Shown: in pieces, positions 34,680-34,731 of the stretch
Position numbering within the stretch: position 1 is the stretch's first letter
Layout: every line of letters begins with the position of its first letter
DNA from: Pseudomonas kitaguniensis
GTDB lineage: Bacteria > Pseudomonadota > Gammaproteobacteria > Pseudomonadales > Pseudomonadaceae
DNA: 34,731 nucleotides
Assembly: GCF_009296165.1 (NCBI RefSeq)
Contig: NZ_VUAZ01000097.1
Coordinates: forward strand, 1-34,731
Reading direction: 5' to 3'
Translations under genes and position numbers: made by a program
Notes under the pieces: model-generated
Told to the model about the DNA's origin: nothing
Databases searched by the model: none
Seen by the model: only the letters and a program-made list of their open reading frames with translations

Positions 34680-34731
34680 ACAGCAAGCCTCTCCAGGTAG
34701 GGATGCAGTCCAATGTGACAGCAAGCCTCTC
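34680..34731. repeat. Direct-repeat array, right part
   Basis: ACAGCAAGCCTCTCCAGG..., then GCAGTCCAATGTGACAGCAA running off the window end: one unit plus the start of the next, the same family as 33471-33549. Confidence 0.75.

Overview
The window looks like a chromosomal segment of a Pseudomonas fluorescens-group bacterium. The reasons are the GC-rich coding style, REPIN palindromes of the fluorescent-pseudomonad type (GTGGGAGCGGGCTTGCTCGCGA ends), and a gene order that, from memory, follows the P. aeruginosa PA0296-PA0331 stretch: spuI/spuBCDEFGH, a HacB-type acylase, serA, a D-2-hydroxyglutarate dehydrogenase, a CarP-like gene, rpiA and ilvA.

Region 1 (57-10315) is the polyamine uptake and catabolism locus. 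A glutamylpolyamine synthetase (spuI) is divergent from a long co-directional set: spuB (second glutamylpolyamine synthetase), spuC (polyamine/pyruvate aminotransferase), spuD and spuE (two periplasmic receptors), spuF (ATPase), and spuG and spuH (permeases). Hairpins sit between spuB/spuC, spuD/spuE and spuE/spuF. The hydrolase gene spuA, which in P. aeruginosa lies at the spuI-spuB junction, is absent as an intact gene; a short open frame there may be its remnant.

Region 2 (10316-17594) is accessory metabolism and signalling: an HD-domain protein divergent from a GlxA-type DJ-1/AraC regulator, a HacB-type Ntn-hydrolase acylase, a translationally coupled GNAT acyltransferase plus arginase-fold enzyme, and a convergent pair of four-helix DMT/SMR half-transporters.

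Region 3 (17773-19697) is an S-type bacteriocin with a colicin D-type tRNase domain and its overlapping immunity gene. Base composition drops sharply in the toxin-immunity end.

Region 4 (19875-24879) holds small conserved genes: a membrane-anchored thioredoxin-like protein, an alpha/beta hydrolase, a DUF2059 protein, a 2OG-Fe(II) oxygenase, a frameshifted DUF523 gene, an unusually short solute-binding protein, and a DUF4399 protein. Two REPINs lie between them.

Region 5 (24893-33410) is core metabolism: serA divergent from D-2-hydroxyglutarate dehydrogenase (a functional couple), an FAH-family hydrolase, two tandem SdiA-regulated/CarP-like beta-propeller proteins, rpiA, ilvA and a DUF2269 membrane protein.

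Region 6 (33411-34731) is mobile and repeat-rich. A solo REP and a direct-repeat array are interrupted by a 1.13-kb element bounded by 31-base imperfect inverted repeats. Inside are scraps of IS66-type tnpA and tnpC and an intact, lower-GC LpxA-like hexapeptide transferase gene. I read it as an IS66-derived mobile insertion cassette with a passenger gene, and it is the most unusual object in the window. No rRNA, tRNA or CRISPR array was seen.
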